Of a DNA stretch of 61,698 nucleotides, positions 59,675 to 61,698 are shown in pieces. The stretch is taken from NCBI GenBank assembly GCA_010093705.1, contig MU006105.1, positions 486,615-548,312 on the forward strand, given 5' to 3'. Position 1 is the stretch's first letter. The number at the start of each line of letters is the position of its first letter. The position numbers and the translations under genes are program-made. Source of the stretch: Patellaria atrata CBS 101060 (lineage: Eukaryota > Ascomycota > Dothideomycetes > Patellariales > Patellariaceae). The notes under the pieces were generated by a model that made no database searches, was not told the origin of the DNA, and was given only the letters and a program-made list of their open reading frames with translations.

Positions 59675-61636
59675 ATGTGTGTTATAGAGCGGAAGACGTA
59701 TACGTACGAAGACGGCTCGACGTCTAAAATCGATAACCTTCGCCCATGTGTTAATAGCGATGGAATACGGGACTGCGGGCGTGACGTCCAATACAGAGTC
59801 ATGGAGAGGAGCGTTAGAGAAGCAATACCACCTCCAAGCTATAAAATGAGGGATGCTGGGGCGTCTCCCGTTTCACCGAACTTCCCGCCTACACCACCTG
59901 GGGTAGCGCCTTTGAAGGTTCGTCGACCTGAATCCGACCTCACGTCATCCAATAGGGAGAGGCCAAGAAGTCAAAAGAAGTATTTTACCGTCCCAGGTAT
60001 CGTTTTCAACCTTGGTGGAAGCGACTCCAAAAAGGAGAAGAGGAGGTCAAGTCACACTCGCAACCCTAGCTCTGAAAGCTCGGGCATTGTTTACGTCGAT
60101 GATCCCGGAACAAGGCGACCACAGACGGCCTCATCGGTAATCAATGTTCCAGAGGTTTCAAAACCCCAGCCTGATTACAAAACGGCGTCTTATTATATAC
60201 CTCCACCTCCACCTCCGCCTCGACCATCGAGATTAGTTACGCCATCTACTGTTTCCGCTGAGAAAGAACCCGCAGTACGTAGTAGAAGACGGCCACGCCC
60301 ACTGGTTGTCGTAACGCATGCAGGCCCAAGCGAAGAACTTCCGATTCCTGAATTCGCTAATAGGGCACCATCACCACCTCGCCAACCCACTCGTCAACCA
60401 ACCGGCTACTTTCACACTCCCTCACCTGCAAATGAAACACTAGATGATAACGACGCCTACGCCCAATTCCGCAAAAGAGACCGCGAAAGAGAGCGCCGCA
60501 AGCCACAGGAAGAAGAAGACCACAGACTAGCGCAAGTCCTCGCACGCAAGGAGAGGGAAGAAGCGGACCGTGAAATGGCGAGAGACCTTGCTCGCAAAGA
60601 AAAAGAGAAAGAGGAAGCGCGACTGGCCGAACTGGAAATAGGAAGGTTCAAAGGTCGGGCTGAAGAACGAGCCATGGCAGCGGACGTTGCACGACAGTCC
60701 GCCCGCCTCGAAAGCAGGGAACAGGCACGCGCCGCACAACGCAAGCAAGAAGAAAGAAGGAAGGCAGAAGAAGAAGACGCCGCACGGGAAGCCTCGCGCC
60801 TGCAAGCCAGAGACCGAGCACGAGAAACATCGAGACAAACCCGCGACCGCGAAGACCTCAGAATAGCAGAAGAGGAAGCAGCCGCCGCTCTTAGAGCAGA
60901 AGAAGCCAAACGCCGCCGTCGAAACGAAGACATCAAACGCCTCAAAGACGAAGAAGACCGTCTGAAGGAGGAAGAACGCAGGACGGAAATTCTCAAGCGT
61001 CAGAAAGATGACACAGCCCACCAAAAGGAACTAGCAGACACCTACGACCAAATGGCCCGCGAGCGCTCCCAGGCACATTCAGTCCACCGCCTCGACTCCC
61101 TCGAACAGGAGGCCGCGGACGCGATGGAGCGCGCGGAGAGAGAGGTTAGGTATTGGTCTGGCGAAGTGGCTGAACGGGACGCCATGAGCATAACTGCGCC
61201 GTCTCGAGCTCAGCGCTCGCCGAGGGGCACAAGGTACGCGACGAGGGTGTACACGGAGCAGATTGAGGGCCCGAGAGCAGGGGAGAGGAGGAGTATCACT
61301 GCTGCTGCTGCACCGAGGGCCCCGGTCGATTTTGTCAAGTTCCAACCGCAGGGCCCGCCGTTGCCTGAGAGGCGCAGGGAGAGCGGTATGAGTGAGTGGT
61401 CTAAGCGTGTCCTCGATGAGGCGAGGCAGGATAGTAGGGTCAACAATGTCGGTGAGATGATTGCAAGGGTCGGTGGTGGTGATGATAGTGGGGATAGGGA
61501 TGATGGGGAGGAGGCGGGTGAGGTGGTCGTGAAGCCTGAGCGGCTAAGGAGAAGAGGCACGGTTGCGGGGGATGGGACGTATTATCGTGAGAGGGAGAGG
61601 GATGGGTATAGGAGGAGGCTGCTTTTGAGGTTTTGA
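59675..61636 (+). CDS. Uncharacterised charged coiled-coil protein
   Basis: A single exon of 653 residues. I do not recognise a characterised family. The N terminus MCVIERKTYTYEDGSTSK with a nearby LRPC and DCG resembles a short cysteine-bearing motif found at the start of many uncharacterised proteins of filamentous ascomycetes (from memory). Residues about 60-265 are Pro/Ser-rich and basic with a polyproline run near 175-182. Residues about 265-500 are almost wholly Glu/Arg/Lys/Ala and should form a long helix or coiled coil. A short conserved-looking segment (PVDFVKFQPQGPPLP) and WSKRVLDEARQDSRVNNVGEM follow before an Arg-rich end. The start is the first ATG after a CT-rich leader. A scaffold-like role is only a guess. 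Confidence 0.75.
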   Translation: MCVIERKTYTYEDGSTSKIDNLRPCVNSDGIRDCGRDVQYRVMERSVREAIPPPSYKMRDAGASPVSPNFPPTPPGVAPLKVRRPESDLTSSNRERPRSQKKYFTVPGIVFNLGGSDSKKEKRRSSHTRNPSSESSGIVYVDDPGTRRPQTASSVINVPEVSKPQPDYKTASYYIPPPPPPPRPSRLVTPSTVSAEKEPAVRSRRRPRPLVVVTHAGPSEELPIPEFANRAPSPPRQPTRQPTGYFHTPSPANETLDDNDAYAQFRKRDRERERRKPQEEEDHRLAQVLARKEREEADREMARDLARKEKEKEEARLAELEIGRFKGRAEERAMAADVARQSARLESREQARAAQRKQEERRKAEEEDAAREASRLQARDRARETSRQTRDREDLRIAEEEAAAALRAEEAKRRRRNEDIKRLKDEEDRLKEEERRTEILKRQKDDTAHQKELADTYDQMARERSQAHSVHRLDSLEQEAADAMERAEREVRYWSGEVAERDAMSITAPSRAQRSPRGTRYATRVYTEQIEGPRAGERRSITAAAAPRAPVDFVKFQPQGPPLPERRRESGMSEWSKRVLDEARQDSRVNNVGEMIARVGGGDDSGDRDDGEEAGEVVVKPERLRRRGTVAGDGTYYRERERDGYRRRLLLRF

Positions 61637-61698
61637 GTGAAGCTGTCTCTTTTCTTCTTGGGTTTGGTTTTTGTCGGAGTCGTGTGTGGGTTCTGGGC

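Overview
The window comes from a filamentous ascomycete (Pezizomycotina). The genes have short introns (about 50-160 bases) with GT-AG borders and several clear TACTAAC/CTAAC-type branch sites. They include a CreA repressor, an MSB2 signalling mucin and a UapA-type purine transporter, and transposon relics show C-to-T/G-to-A decay of the kind left by RIP. I cannot fix the class from sequence alone.

Layout. 1-3112 is a nest of retroelements: a decayed Tad-like LINE on the plus strand, a Copia element inserted into it on the minus strand (its gag runs off the left edge), and two solo LTRs of one family in opposite orientation, each with its own 5-base target duplication. 5964-7408 is a pepsin-like aspartic protease pseudogene whose two catalytic motifs are both gone. 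9199-19995 carries three minus-strand genes: a UapA-like xanthine/uric acid permease, the COPI beta-prime subunit SEC27 and the mucin MSB2. 24145-32973 is the dense conserved block: 4-hydroxyphenylpyruvate dioxygenase (HPD) divergent from a TTC36 homologue, TIP41 divergent from the Aurora kinase IPL1, and ATP23 divergent from glutamate 5-kinase PRO1. 33400-36110 is AT-rich, gene-free and RIP-scarred, with a second inverted pair of solo LTRs (a different family) and a 232-base element with inverted ends. The carbon catabolite repressor creA (43552-44850) sits between two gene-poor stretches. A Rad51-paralogue ATPase and a MOSC-domain protein diverge at about 52 kb. A 5.8-kb gene-poor stretch containing a decayed direct duplication precedes an uncharacterised charged coiled-coil protein at the right end.

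How the genes relate. Most are independent housekeeping genes. The pair that stands out is HPD/TTC36: in mammals TTC36 has been tied to the stability of HPD, the second enzyme of tyrosine breakdown, and here the two genes share one divergent promoter region. The other striking pattern is that tightly spaced inverted pairs of solo LTRs occur twice, in unrelated LTR families, each LTR apparently the result of its own insertion.
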